NCBI GenBank assembly: GCA_964392175.1
Contig: CAYMOJ010000004.1
Location: 1 to 64,000, forward strand
Source of the DNA: Firm-04 sp964392175
GTDB lineage: Bacteria > Bacillota > Clostridia > Oscillospirales > Ruminococcaceae
Length of the DNA: 64,000 nucleotides
Reading direction: 5' to 3'
Shown: positions 17,684 through 25,926 of the stretch, one piece after another
How positions within the stretch are numbered: position 1 is the first letter of the stretch
How the letters are laid out: every line of letters begins with the position of its first letter
Position numbers and translations under genes: made by a program
The notes under the pieces: model-generated
Databases searched by the model: none
The model's input: the letters and a program-made list of their open reading frames with translations, nothing else
Told to the model about the DNA's origin: nothing

Positions 17684-17971
17684 ATGAAAGTGTATATTCT
17701 GTGCAAGCATATCCATGATGTGGGGGATTTGCATCGGATGCTGCGGGAAACATTGTGCTTTCCCGCGCATTATGGGAATAATCTGGATGCGCTGTATGAT
17801 TGCCTTACGGATTTGCATCGCCCCGTTACCTTAATCCTATGCGACCCGATGTATTTGAAAGATCGTTTGGGGGATTATGCCACGAAATTTGCTTTGGTTT
17901 TGAAAAAAGCCGCAATGCAAAACCCACGTTTTTCTTTTCATGGTGCAAAAAGTAATGTGCTGGTATTTTAA
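17684..17971 (+). CDS. Barstar-family ribonuclease inhibitor
   Basis: A 95-residue cytoplasmic inhibitor that should bind the adjoining barnase and block its active site before export. FPAHYGNNLDALYDCLTDL is the barstar signature. Asp35 and Asp39, which contact the barnase active site, are conserved with identical numbering, whereas Tyr29 is His, Trp38 is Tyr, and the position of Glu76 is Lys75 by eye. There is no signal peptide. The ribosome site GAGGTG overlaps the barnase stop, so the two genes are co-transcribed and probably coupled. Confidence 0.88.
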   Translation: MKVYILCKHIHDVGDLHRMLRETLCFPAHYGNNLDALYDCLTDLHRPVTLILCDPMYLKDRLGDYATKFALVLKKAAMQNPRFSFHGAKSNVLVF

Positions 17972-18016
17972 GCAACAGCCCTGATGTACAGTGCTGACTG
18001 AAAATTGAAAAAATGC

Positions 18017-18045
18017 TTGCAATTTTTGTGAAAATATGCTATAAT
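18017..18045 (+). promoter_or_regulatory. SigA-type promoter with extended -10
   Basis: TTGCAA, 17 bases and TATAAT preceded by TGC. It serves the 74-residue helical protein, whose ribosome site is AAGGAGG. Confidence 0.75.
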
Positions 18046-18076
18046 GAGGTATCAAGTGATAAGGAGGCCAAATACA

Positions 18077-18301
18077 ATGGATATTAAGGCAAAAATTGAT
18101 GAATTGGTTGAGAAGATCAAGGGCGATAACGCTTTGCAAGCCGAGTTCAGGAAGGATCCCGTAAAGGTATTGGAAAAACTGACCGGTAAGGATCTGCCTG
18201 ATGATAAGATCAATGCAATCGTTGACGGCATTCAGGCAAAGCTTGCCGCCGGCGATGTTGCCGAAAAGCTTGGCGGTCTGTTCGACAAATTCAAAAAGTG
18301 A
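18077..18301 (+). CDS. Small helical protein of unknown function
   Basis: 74 residues, starting MDIKAKIDELVEKIKGDNAL, predicted almost wholly helical and charged. The pattern FRKDPVKVLEKLTGKDLPDD resembles the small leader-like or Nif11/NHLP-like proteins of Firmicutes, but no Gly-Gly leader cleavage site, core peptide or modifying enzyme is nearby, so I do not call it a peptide precursor. The ribosome site and promoter are strong, which suggests good expression. It is followed closely by a DUF1508 protein. Confidence 0.75.
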   Translation: MDIKAKIDELVEKIKGDNALQAEFRKDPVKVLEKLTGKDLPDDKINAIVDGIQAKLAAGDVAEKLGGLFDKFKK

Positions 18302-18324
18302 AGTTGTAGCGCGAAAGGATGGGA

Positions 18325-18708
18325 ATGCCCATGGGCAAGTTTGAAATCTATGTAGGAAAGGCAGGCTTTGGTCTGCGCTTGAAGGCAGGCAACGGCGAGA
18401 TTATCGCCACCGGTGAAACATATTCTTCTGTGGATTCCGCCCAAAACGGCGCGGCAAGCATCGCGAAGAATGCACCCATTGCCAATATCGAGGATCAGAC
18501 CGTGGAGGGCTACACGCAGGAGAAGCACCCGAAGTTTGAGGTCTATCAAGATAAAGCAGGGGAGTATCGCTTTCGCTTAAAGGCTTCTAACGGAGAGATC
18601 ATTGCGGCAAGCGAGGGTTATGTTGCCAAGGCAGGCTGTATGAATGGCATCGACAGTGTGCGCAGAAATGCTGTGGACGCAAAGGTCATCGTGCCGGAAG
18701 AAAAGTGA
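18325..18708 (+). CDS. YegP-like protein with two DUF1508 repeats
   Basis: A small cytoplasmic protein built from two tandem DUF1508 repeats: FEIYVGKAGFGLRLKAGNGE and FEVYQDKAGEYRFRLKASNG. Each repeat ends in a segment like SVDSAQNGAASIAKNA or GCMNGIDSVRRNA. This is the complete YegP form; its biochemical role is unknown. Three in-frame ATG codons lie close together; ATG 18325 has GAAAGG six bases upstream. It shares the promoter of the preceding helical protein and ends at a terminator. Confidence 0.85.
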   Translation: MPMGKFEIYVGKAGFGLRLKAGNGEIIATGETYSSVDSAQNGAASIAKNAPIANIEDQTVEGYTQEKHPKFEVYQDKAGEYRFRLKASNGEIIAASEGYVAKAGCMNGIDSVRRNAVDAKVIVPEEK

Positions 18709-18721
18709 TGCGAACAAAACG

Positions 18722-18760
18722 AAACCGCTGTTTGTATGCAGGCAGCGGTTTTCTTGTTTG
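18722..18760 (+). terminator. Terminator between the DUF1508 gene and GH27
   Basis: AAACCGCTG pairs with CAGCGGTTT, followed by TCTTGTTT. The U-rich tail ends only about 18 bases before the GH27 start codon. Confidence 0.8.
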
Positions 18761-18777
18761 ATTTTGGAGGATTGGAT

Positions 18778-20037
18778 ATGAAATATAAGCACGCTCCACG
18801 AGGATGGAATAGCTGGGATTGCTATGGTGCATCGGTGACAGAGGAAATCGTTCGGCAAAATGCAGCCTATATGGCAGCGCATCTCAAGCAGTATGGCTGG
18901 GAGTATATCGTGGTGGATATCCAGTGGTATGAGCCTTCTGCTGACTCTCACACTTACCACCCCTTTGCCCCTCTGTGCATGGATGCTTACGGCAGAGTGC
19001 AGCCTGCGGAAAATCGGTTTCCCTCATCAGCAGGTGGGAAGGGCTTTGCGCCCCTTGCAGCGTATGTCCATTCGTTGGGACTGAAATTCGGCATCCATAT
19101 CATGCGTGGCATTCCACGGCAGGCAGTGCATCAAAATCTGCCTGTGTACGGCACAAATTTCACCGCAAGAGAGATCGCCAAGACCGATAGCATTTGCGCA
19201 TGGAATACCGATAACTATGGCATCGACCCCACAAAGGATGGCGCAAGAGCATACTACGATAGCATTTTTCGGCTATATGCGGATTGGGGTGTGGACTATA
19301 TCAAATGTGACGATATTGCCAGAGAGTTTCCTCACGCAAAGGCAGAAATGCAACTGCTTTCTGATGCACTGCATGGCTGTGGCAGAGAAATGTTGCTGAG
19401 TCTTTCCCCGGGGCCTGCACCGGTGGAACAGGCGGATTTTCTGAAATCGATTGCCAATATGTGGCGTATCACCGATGATTTTTGGGATCAATGGGAACTG
19501 CTTTACGCGATGTTCGAACGGGCAGAAAAATGGTGCATTCATACGGGGGCAAATCACTGGCCTGATGCCGATATGCTGCCTGTTGGCGCAATTTTGCAGG
19601 ATTACGACAAGGAGAATCGTACAAAATTTACCCGTGATGAGCAGATCACCATGATGACCTTGTGGAGTATCTTTCGCTCGCCGTTGATGATCGGTGGTGA
19701 GTTGACGCTGCTGGATGACTTTACCGCCTCTTTGCTAACCAACGAACGCGTTCTTGCCATGCATGAAAAGGCGCGCCATGCACATCCCTTGTGGCGGAGA
19801 AATTATGACGGCAATGAGATCATTGCATGGGCAGCGGCAAGCATCACCGGAGAGGAATATCTTGCTCTGTTTCATTGTGGTGAATCACCCTGTGATTTGA
19901 CCCTCTTACCGGAGGATTTGGACAGGGTAAACTTGCAGACGGCGGAAAATCTTTGGACAGGGCAGTTTAATGCCGTAAAGGAGCATTGGAAAGTTTCCTT
20001 GCAGCCCCATGGTGCGGCAGTGTTCGCACTGAAGTGA
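18778..20037 (+). CDS. GH27 alpha-galactosidase
   Basis: A predicted intracellular retaining alpha-galactosidase (or beta-L-arabinopyranosidase, a known GH27 variant), acting on imported galactosides such as melibiose or raffinose. The GWNSWDCYGASVTEE start is the GH27 signature. Asp178 in YIKCDD is the likely nucleophile and Asp234 in RITDDFWDQW the acid/base. There is no signal peptide and length 419 is normal. GGAGG stands before the chosen ATG. No promoter is visible between the upstream terminator and this gene, so expression may depend on read-through. Confidence 0.87.
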   Translation: MKYKHAPRGWNSWDCYGASVTEEIVRQNAAYMAAHLKQYGWEYIVVDIQWYEPSADSHTYHPFAPLCMDAYGRVQPAENRFPSSAGGKGFAPLAAYVHSLGLKFGIHIMRGIPRQAVHQNLPVYGTNFTAREIAKTDSICAWNTDNYGIDPTKDGARAYYDSIFRLYADWGVDYIKCDDIAREFPHAKAEMQLLSDALHGCGREMLLSLSPGPAPVEQADFLKSIANMWRITDDFWDQWELLYAMFERAEKWCIHTGANHWPDADMLPVGAILQDYDKENRTKFTRDEQITMMTLWSIFRSPLMIGGELTLLDDFTASLLTNERVLAMHEKARHAHPLWRRNYDGNEIIAWAAASITGEEYLALFHCGESPCDLTLLPEDLDRVNLQTAENLWTGQFNAVKEHWKVSLQPHGAAVFALK

Positions 20038-20050
20038 TTGATCAACAAAA

Positions 20051-20096
20051 ACAAACCGAAGGCATCGCAATGCGTGGAAAGCCTTCGGTTTGTTTG
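20051..20096. terminator. Bidirectional terminator between GH27 and spoVT
   Basis: A perfect 13-base-pair stem (ACAAACCGAAGGC with GCCTTCGGTTTGT) is flanked by A-rich sequence on the left and TTTG on the right, serving both converging genes. Confidence 0.8.
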
Positions 20097-20098
20097 CT

Positions 20099-20644
20099 TC
20101 ATGCTTCCATCTGTCTGCCAAGAAATTGTGCAGAAGCGGAGATCAGTGAGCATTGCAGATCTGTTGGTGCTGCCAGTTGATCAGTGGGATCTAAAAAGGC
20201 GACTGCACCGGTCACATCACCGGCGGTCAGAATGGGCAGGCAGGCAAGTGCTGTGCGCGATAGTCCCTCCACAGGGCGCAGACGGTTCGGGTCGTTTGCC
20301 TTGCCGTAGTAGCCACGGCGGGATTCCATGACCTCCTCTAGCGCAGGTGAAATACGGCGTTCCAGAAGCTCTTTTTTCTGTGCGCCGGATACCGCTACGA
20401 CATGGTCACGGTCAAACACAATGACAGGGCAGCCTGCCAGCTTTTGCATGATTTCTGCGACTTGCACCGCGTTTTCACTCATTTCGCCAAGTGCAGAATA
20501 CTTGCGAAAGATCACTTCTCCATCCGCACTGGTGTAAATTTCCAACGGGTCGCCCTCGCGGATTCGCATGGTTCTGCGAATCTCCTTAGGGATCACCACT
20601 CGTCCAAGGTCGTCGATTCTTCTTACAATACCGGTCGCTTTCAT
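20099..20644 (-). CDS. spoVT: Stage V sporulation regulator SpoVT
   Basis: A forespore transcription factor that tunes sigma-G-dependent genes in Bacillus. The AbrB-type swapped-hairpin domain is MKATGIVRRIDDLGRVVIPK and onward to about residue 50. A GAF-like C-terminal domain follows, with DRDHVVAVSGAQKKELLERR. Length 181 equals the family norm. The start follows AAGGAGC; an upstream in-frame ATG would add six residues and lacks a ribosome site. A sigma-G-like promoter lies directly upstream. Its presence indicates a spore former. Confidence 0.92.
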   Translation of the reverse strand: MKATGIVRRIDDLGRVVIPKEIRRTMRIREGDPLEIYTSADGEVIFRKYSALGEMSENAVQVAEIMQKLAGCPVIVFDRDHVVAVSGAQKKELLERRISPALEEVMESRRGYYGKANDPNRLRPVEGLSRTALACLPILTAGDVTGAVAFLDPTDQLAAPTDLQCSLISASAQFLGRQMEA

Positions 20645-20667
20645 TCTGCGGCTCCTTTCCATACAAA

Positions 20668-20698
20668 TAGTATGTAGCGGTATTGTTTACAGAATTCA
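20668..20698 (-). promoter_or_regulatory. Sigma-G-like promoter of spoVT
   Basis: On the minus strand TGAATT and CATACTA are separated by 18 bases. CATACTA is the exact sigma-G -10 element and TGAATT is one base from its TGAATA -35. B. subtilis spoVT is also read by sigma-G. Confidence 0.65.
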
Positions 20699-20749
20699 GG
20701 TGATTATGCAGCCATTTTGGTGCCTGTAAAATATTGGTATTTGTTTGGT

Positions 20750-21805
20750 TCAATCATCTGTGATTGGCATTTTGCCTGTTAAGATCGCAACAATTTCCGG
20801 CGCGGTACAGCGCAGTGTGCGACGGTCAAACAAGCCGAAGCCACCTTCGCGACATTTGCCTTCATCCCACCAAAAGCATGGGATACCATATGCAGCAGCG
20901 ATTTTCGTATAGGCAGCAGTCCACAATTGACGGTTGCTTTCATCGATCTTTTTCACTGCGCCGGTTTCCCCGATGATCACAGGGATGCCCTTTGCGGTAA
21001 AGTAATGGTCAATGCGCGCAAGCATCGCCGTCAGACGGGAAAAATCATTTGGCTCCCCCCAATGTTCTCTGGGCGGGTTCCATGTCACAGCACAATTCGG
21101 GAAACAATATTCTGTCGGAAAATACGCGTGTATCGATACGATTACGCGGTCGTCCTCCGGCACCTGCATATGCTGCAACGCGATCTCTTTTGGAGATGCT
21201 GCATAGGTAGGCATCATGACGAATCTTGTGGCATTGTTGCCTCCTGCTGCACGAATGGTACGCAGTGCAGCTGCATTGAGGCGATTCACCGCAGCACAGC
21301 CCTCAGGGCAGCCGTCCCAGTTATTCCCCAGGCGTGGCTCATTGAGCGTTTCAAACACAAGGGATGTGCCAATATCCTGAAAACGGTCTGCAAGTTGTTG
21401 CCATATGGCACACAGCACCGCCTCGGATGCATCCAGCTGATTGGCATCAAGGGAAATTTTTTCACCGTCATGATGCACATCCAGCACCATGCGAAAACCC
21501 ATATCCAGTGCGCTGTATATGATATCTGCTACCATTTGCAGCCATGCAGGATCAATGGTATAGGTGGGTGCATCGCCAAGATGCAGCCCCCATGTCACCG
21601 GAAGACGCAATACATCAAAGCCTGCATTGCGCAACATTTGGAGATGGGCTGTGGTTGTGACCGGATTTCCCCATGCGGTCTGGTAATCGTTCAGTGATTG
21701 CAAAGCGGCGAGCTGTTTGGGCTTTGGTACACAATCAAAGCTGTTTCCAAAGCTGATGCCGCTGCGAATGGAATGTACAAATTCCATGGCAGTTGTATGG
21801 TTCAT
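20750..21805 (-). CDS. GH5-family beta-glycanase, intracellular
   Basis: A GH5 (beta/alpha)8 enzyme predicted to cut beta-1,4-glucans or related oligosaccharides. Glu156 in FETLNEPRLG is the acid/base and Glu280 in VIIGETGAV the nucleophile. RNAGFDVLRLPVTW and LDVHHD are the usual GH5 strands. There is no signal peptide, dockerin or binding module in 351 residues, so it should work in the cytoplasm on imported oligosaccharides, unlike classic cellulosomal GH5 enzymes. The ATG follows GGGAGG. It is divergent from the GH2 gene across about 230 bases. Confidence 0.87.
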   Translation of the reverse strand: MNHTTAMEFVHSIRSGISFGNSFDCVPKPKQLAALQSLNDYQTAWGNPVTTTAHLQMLRNAGFDVLRLPVTWGLHLGDAPTYTIDPAWLQMVADIIYSALDMGFRMVLDVHHDGEKISLDANQLDASEAVLCAIWQQLADRFQDIGTSLVFETLNEPRLGNNWDGCPEGCAAVNRLNAAALRTIRAAGGNNATRFVMMPTYAASPKEIALQHMQVPEDDRVIVSIHAYFPTEYCFPNCAVTWNPPREHWGEPNDFSRLTAMLARIDHYFTAKGIPVIIGETGAVKKIDESNRQLWTAAYTKIAAAYGIPCFWWDEGKCREGGFGLFDRRTLRCTAPEIVAILTGKMPITDD

Positions 21806-21836
21806 TGCGGAGCCTCCCTGATTTCATATTGAGCCA

Positions 21837-21865
21837 AGTATAGCATATTTTTTCTGGATTGTCCA
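21837..21865 (-). promoter_or_regulatory. Promoter of the GH5 gene
   Basis: On the minus strand TGGACA, 17 bases and TATACT preceded by TGC. It lies about 30 bases before the GH5 start. Confidence 0.7.
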
Positions 21866-21965
21866 GTATTGTTTTTTGAAAATAAACCGTAGAAAAAAAG
21901 CATTCATTTGGGCGATATGCCATTGCTTGATACCAATCATTCGCAACTTTGGCAGAAAACATCAT

Positions 21966-21993
21966 TGACAAACCGAATTTGCATGGTATAATG
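21966..21993 (+). promoter_or_regulatory. Promoter of the GH2 gene
   Basis: Consensus TTGACA and TATAAT with a 16-base spacer, about 40 bases before the GH2 start. The 100 bases between this and the GH5 promoter show no obvious operator. Confidence 0.8.
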
Positions 21994-22034
21994 GAAGCAA
22001 TGGAAATTTGCCAAGAAAGGCAATGGAGGTTCAT

Positions 22035-25000
22035 ATGAAATCGTTGTGGAATCGTGACTGGACATTTGCGCTTACCCCTGTGGGTACTTCTCTTGCAGAT
22101 GCACAGAATGCAATATTTTCTCCTGTAGAACTGCCGCATGACTGGCTCATCGCTGATGCCAATGCCCTGTACGCTTCCGGCTTTGGCTGGTATCGCAAGC
22201 GTTTTTGTAACAGTGGCGCGGAATGCGTGCGCATCTATTTTGAAGGGGTTTATCAGGATTGTACTGTCTATCTCAACGGCGTGGAAGTGGGCGAAAACAA
22301 GTATGGCTATTCTTCCTTTTGCGTGGAGCTGACACAGTATTTGCAGGCAGGGGAAAACGAGTTGCTTGTCCTTGTCCGTCATGAAGCCCCCAATTCCCGT
22401 TGGTATTCGGGTGCAGGGATCTTTCGTGATGTTTGGCTGCTGGAAACATCTGCGACGCATTTTGTGGAGGATGGCATCTATTTTCACGCCCAAAAAACTG
22501 CTGAGGGCTGGCTGTGCCGGGTATCTGCCGAGTATGTGGGCGATGCTGCCGTGCAGGTGCAGCTTTTTCATCAAGATGTGCAGCTGTATCAGGGCAAGGA
22601 TTTGCAATTTATTTTACCAGATGAAACATCCCCGGTCTGGGATATCGAACATCCTACGCTACTGACGCTGACCGTGCAGCTATGCGCAGAAGGCACTGTT
22701 GTGGATACGGTTTCACAATCTGTGGGCTTGCGTGAAATTGCCTTTGATCCCGATTGTGGCTTTTTGCTCAATGGCAGAACTGTAAAGCTGCATGGTGTTT
22801 GCCTGCATCATGATCTGGGTGCATTCGGTGCGGCTTTTCAAAAAGAAGCGGCACGTCGTCAGCTGTTGACCATGAAGGAAATGGGAGCCAACGCCGTGCG
22901 GACATCGCATAATATGCCTGCAAAAGCATTTATGAAACTTTGTGATGAATTGGGTATGCTTGTGGATAGCGAAGCCTTCGATATGTGGGAGCGCCCCAAA
23001 ACCGAATTTGACTATGCAAGATTTTTTCCGCAGTGGTTTGCAAAAGATGTGGCAGCATGGGTGCGCCGTGACCGCAATCATCCCTCTGTCATCATGTGGA
23101 GCGTGGGGAATGAAATCTACGATACGCATCTTTCGGCACGGGGCTGCGAAGTTGCAAAACGACTGCACGCTGCTGTCCGCGAGCATGATCCGCTGCAAAA
23201 TGCCTATACCACCATTGGTTCCAACTATATGCCGTGGGAAAACGCCCAGCACTGCGCTGAACAGGTCGATCTTGTAGGGTATAACTACGGGGAAAACTGC
23301 TATGCGCTGCATCATGCGCAGTATCCTCAGTGGTGTATCTACGGCAGTGAGACCACTGCCGGTGTCAAGAGCCGCGGAATCTATCATTTCCCATTGGATA
23401 CGCCTTTTCTCACGCATGATGATCTACAGTGTTCGTCCCTTGGCAATTGTCGCGGTGGTTTTACTGCGGATACAGCACAGGCGGTGATCTGTAAGGATGC
23501 TGCTGCGGATTTTTGTGCGGGGATGTTTATCTGGACAGGTAGTGATTATATCGGTGAGCCTTCCCCCTATGCAACCAAAAATGCCTACTATGGCTGCATT
23601 GATACCGCAGGTTTGAAAAAAGATCAATTTTATCTGTATCAGGCAGCATGGACGGCGCAGCCTGTGTTGCATTTGCTGCCCTTTTGGGATTTCAACGAGG
23701 GACAGCTTGTAGATGTGGTCGCATTGACCAATTTACAATCGGTAGAATTGTTTGTCAATGGGGTATCGGTGGGAAAACGTACACCACAGCAGTATGTAGC
23801 ATCGTGGCAGGTGCCCTATCATGCAGGCGCGATCTGCGTGCGTGGCTACGATGCACAGGGCGTACTCTATGAAGATATTCAACGTTCCTTCGGTGATGGT
23901 TACGCATTGGTGCTGGCATCGCATACCCCTGTGTTGCAGGATCTTGCTGCTGTGACGATTTCTGTTACCGATGCAGAAGGCAACCCTGTGGAGAATGCGC
24001 GTGACCGCGTACGCATCACCGTAGAGGGCGGTAGACTGGTGGGCTTTGATAACGGTGACAGTACCGATTATGACAGCTACCACAGCAATTGTCGCAAACT
24101 GTTTTCAGGCAAGGCGGTGGCGTGGGTCGCCGTAGATGGCAAAGCAGAGTCGGTGATCATTCGCGCAGAAGCACCCAATCTGCATACTGCGGAATTGCAA
24201 CTGCCGGTATCGCCCATTGTGGATACCGACCCTGCAATCTATCGCCGTCGCATCGCCATGGATACGCATAATGGAGAGATCCCGGTGCGTAAAATCACAT
24301 TGCACAGAAACGGCAGTGCTTTGCTGACACCCGATGCCCCCACTGCCACGATCACTGCGGAAATTCTGCCTGCAAATGCATCCTACAGTGATTTGCAATG
24401 GAAGGTAGTCACTGCCAGTGGCATTGTGACGAATATCGCCATGGTGAATGTGACAGGCAATACTGCTACGGTAGCTGCCGTTGGCGATGGTGCATTTCGG
24501 TTGCGTTGCAGCTGTCATAACGGCAAGCCACAAGCAGAGGTCATCTCTGACTTTGAATTTACTGCCGAGGGCTTCGGGCAGCCGTTTACGGATCCTTATC
24601 AGGCGGTGACAGGCTGCTTTTATGAGAAAGATAATGCCGCTGTGCTGGATGAGGTCGCAGCGGGTGCGGTCATCGTGACGGATGCACATCATACCATTGG
24701 TTTTACAAAGTTGAATTTCGGCAGATACGGCAGCGACCACCTGACGGTTCAGCTGTTGCATTGGTTCTCTGACCGGGATGTGGAGTTTACCCTTTGGGAT
24801 GGTCATCCTGACCGTGGGGGCAAGCAGATCGGCGCATTTACCTACCACGCAGCATTTCTTTGGCAGACATTCCAATCCAACTGTTATCACCTGAAAGAGC
24901 GACTTTGCGGTGTGCATGATCTGTATTTCCGCTTTGGGGCGCATTCGCATCGTTTGGATTTCGGTGCGTTTTGCTTCAAACCTGTGGAAAAGGCATATGA

Positions 25001-25376
25001 AACCATTGCGGCGGCACATAATGATCTGGTGCACGGCGATACCTTTACCGTCAATGGCGATGCTGTTTGTGGCATCGGCAACAATGTGTTTATTGATTTT
25101 GAAGATATGGACTTCACAAGAGGTGTTGCAACCATCGAACTGATTGGCAGAACACGGCACGATCACGATTCAGTGCATATGTACATTGCAAATGCCGAGC
25201 ATGAAGTGCGCACGATCATCGAGTTTCCTTTTTCAGAGGATATCATAACCGTGCGGCAGAAGGTTGCAGATTTTCGTGGAAAGGGGACGGTGAAATTCTG
25301 TTTTCTGCCCGGCTGTGATTTCGATTTTGCAGCCTTCCGTCTCATTCCCGCAGAGCAGGATACGGAGGAAGAATAA
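22035..25376 (+). CDS. GH2 beta-galactosidase-like enzyme
   Basis: A large GH2 glycosidase, probably a beta-galactosidase. The sugar-binding domain covers about 1-145 (WYRKRF; YLNGVEVGENKYGYSSF), followed by an Ig-like domain and the TIM barrel from about 240. Glu360 in IMWSVGNEIYD is the acid/base and Glu439 in IYGSETTAG the nucleophile. The C-terminal 500 residues include a DUF4982-like segment and further beta-sandwich domains with an Ig-like stretch (ITAEILPANASYSDLQWKVV). There is no signal peptide, so it is probably cytoplasmic. GGAGG precedes ATG 22035, which I prefer to in-frame codons upstream. Beta-glucuronidase or other GH2 activity cannot be excluded. Confidence 0.87.
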   Translation: MKSLWNRDWTFALTPVGTSLADAQNAIFSPVELPHDWLIADANALYASGFGWYRKRFCNSGAECVRIYFEGVYQDCTVYLNGVEVGENKYGYSSFCVELTQYLQAGENELLVLVRHEAPNSRWYSGAGIFRDVWLLETSATHFVEDGIYFHAQKTAEGWLCRVSAEYVGDAAVQVQLFHQDVQLYQGKDLQFILPDETSPVWDIEHPTLLTLTVQLCAEGTVVDTVSQSVGLREIAFDPDCGFLLNGRTVKLHGVCLHHDLGAFGAAFQKEAARRQLLTMKEMGANAVRTSHNMPAKAFMKLCDELGMLVDSEAFDMWERPKTEFDYARFFPQWFAKDVAAWVRRDRNHPSVIMWSVGNEIYDTHLSARGCEVAKRLHAAVREHDPLQNAYTTIGSNYMPWENAQHCAEQVDLVGYNYGENCYALHHAQYPQWCIYGSETTAGVKSRGIYHFPLDTPFLTHDDLQCSSLGNCRGGFTADTAQAVICKDAAADFCAGMFIWTGSDYIGEPSPYATKNAYYGCIDTAGLKKDQFYLYQAAWTAQPVLHLLPFWDFNEGQLVDVVALTNLQSVELFVNGVSVGKRTPQQYVASWQVPYHAGAICVRGYDAQGVLYEDIQRSFGDGYALVLASHTPVLQDLAAVTISVTDAEGNPVENARDRVRITVEGGRLVGFDNGDSTDYDSYHSNCRKLFSGKAVAWVAVDGKAESVIIRAEAPNLHTAELQLPVSPIVDTDPAIYRRRIAMDTHNGEIPVRKITLHRNGSALLTPDAPTATITAEILPANASYSDLQWKVVTASGIVTNIAMVNVTGNTATVAAVGDGAFRLRCSCHNGKPQAEVISDFEFTAEGFGQPFTDPYQAVTGCFYEKDNAAVLDEVAAGAVIVTDAHHTIGFTKLNFGRYGSDHLTVQLLHWFSDRDVEFTLWDGHPDRGGKQIGAFTYHAAFLWQTFQSNCYHLKERLCGVHDLYFRFGAHSHRLDFGAFCFKPVEKAYETIAAAHNDLVHGDTFTVNGDAVCGIGNNVFIDFEDMDFTRGVATIELIGRTRHDHDSVHMYIANAEHEVRTIIEFPFSEDIITVRQKVADFRGKGTVKFCFLPGCDFDFAAFRLIPAEQDTEEE

Positions 25377-25858
25377 TGGTACATATCTCATTGCAGCATG
25401 ATGCTGCATATTATGCAGAAAAAGCAGAAACGCTGTTTGTACAAGGATATAATTGCAGTCAATCGGTACTGCTTGCCTTTGCAGAGGAGTGTGGACTTCC
25501 CGAGGCGGTTGCCGCAAGAATCTCCTCTTCGTTTGGCGGTGGCATGGGCAGATTGCGTGAGGTCTGTGGGGCGGTCAGCGGAATGTTTATGGTGGCAGGG
25601 CTTTGCTGTGGATATGATGATCCCAAAGCGCGTACAGAAAAAATCGAACACTATGCTCGTATCCAACAGCTTGCAGGGGATTTTCAAGCGAAAAACGGCA
25701 GTATCATCTGCCGTACGCTGTTGGGGTTGAACCAAAGTGGCGCAAGTGCTCCCACACCCGAAGAGCGAACGACGGCATACTATCAAAAGCGCCCATGCAG
25801 GGCTTTGGTTGGCGATGCAGCACGCATTGTGGCAGCTGCATTGCTTGCAGAAACATAA
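25376..25858 (+). CDS. C_GCAxxG_C_C family redox protein
   Basis: A 160-residue protein with the cysteine pattern of this family (TIGR01909): YNCSQSVLLAF, FGGGMGRLREVCGAVSGM, LCCGYDD and IICRTLLGL. The family is thought to be redox-active or to bind a cofactor; its function is not settled. It starts within the stop of the GH2 gene (TAATG), so translation is probably coupled. No redox partner is nearby. Confidence 0.88.
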   Translation: MVHISLQHDAAYYAEKAETLFVQGYNCSQSVLLAFAEECGLPEAVAARISSSFGGGMGRLREVCGAVSGMFMVAGLCCGYDDPKARTEKIEHYARIQQLAGDFQAKNGSIICRTLLGLNQSGASAPTPEERTTAYYQKRPCRALVGDAARIVAAALLAET

Positions 25859-25873
25859 ATAATCAGTATTTTG

Positions 25874-25903
25874 AGGGGAAGGCGAACCATGTCGCTTTCC
25901 CCT
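25874..25903. terminator. Hairpin between converging genes
   Basis: AGGGGAAGGCGA pairs with TCGCTTTCCCCT (12 pairs, one G-T wobble, loop ACCATG). Neither side has a long T-run, so termination may be inefficient or not its only role. Confidence 0.5.
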
Positions 25904-25926
25904 GATTGCATTGTATCATTCGGATA

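Noticed and set aside
17632..17700. Fusion of barnase and barstar or an upstream barstar start at 17624
   Set aside because: The barstar fold starts at 17684 with its own ribosome site; an upstream start would read through the barnase gene in another frame.
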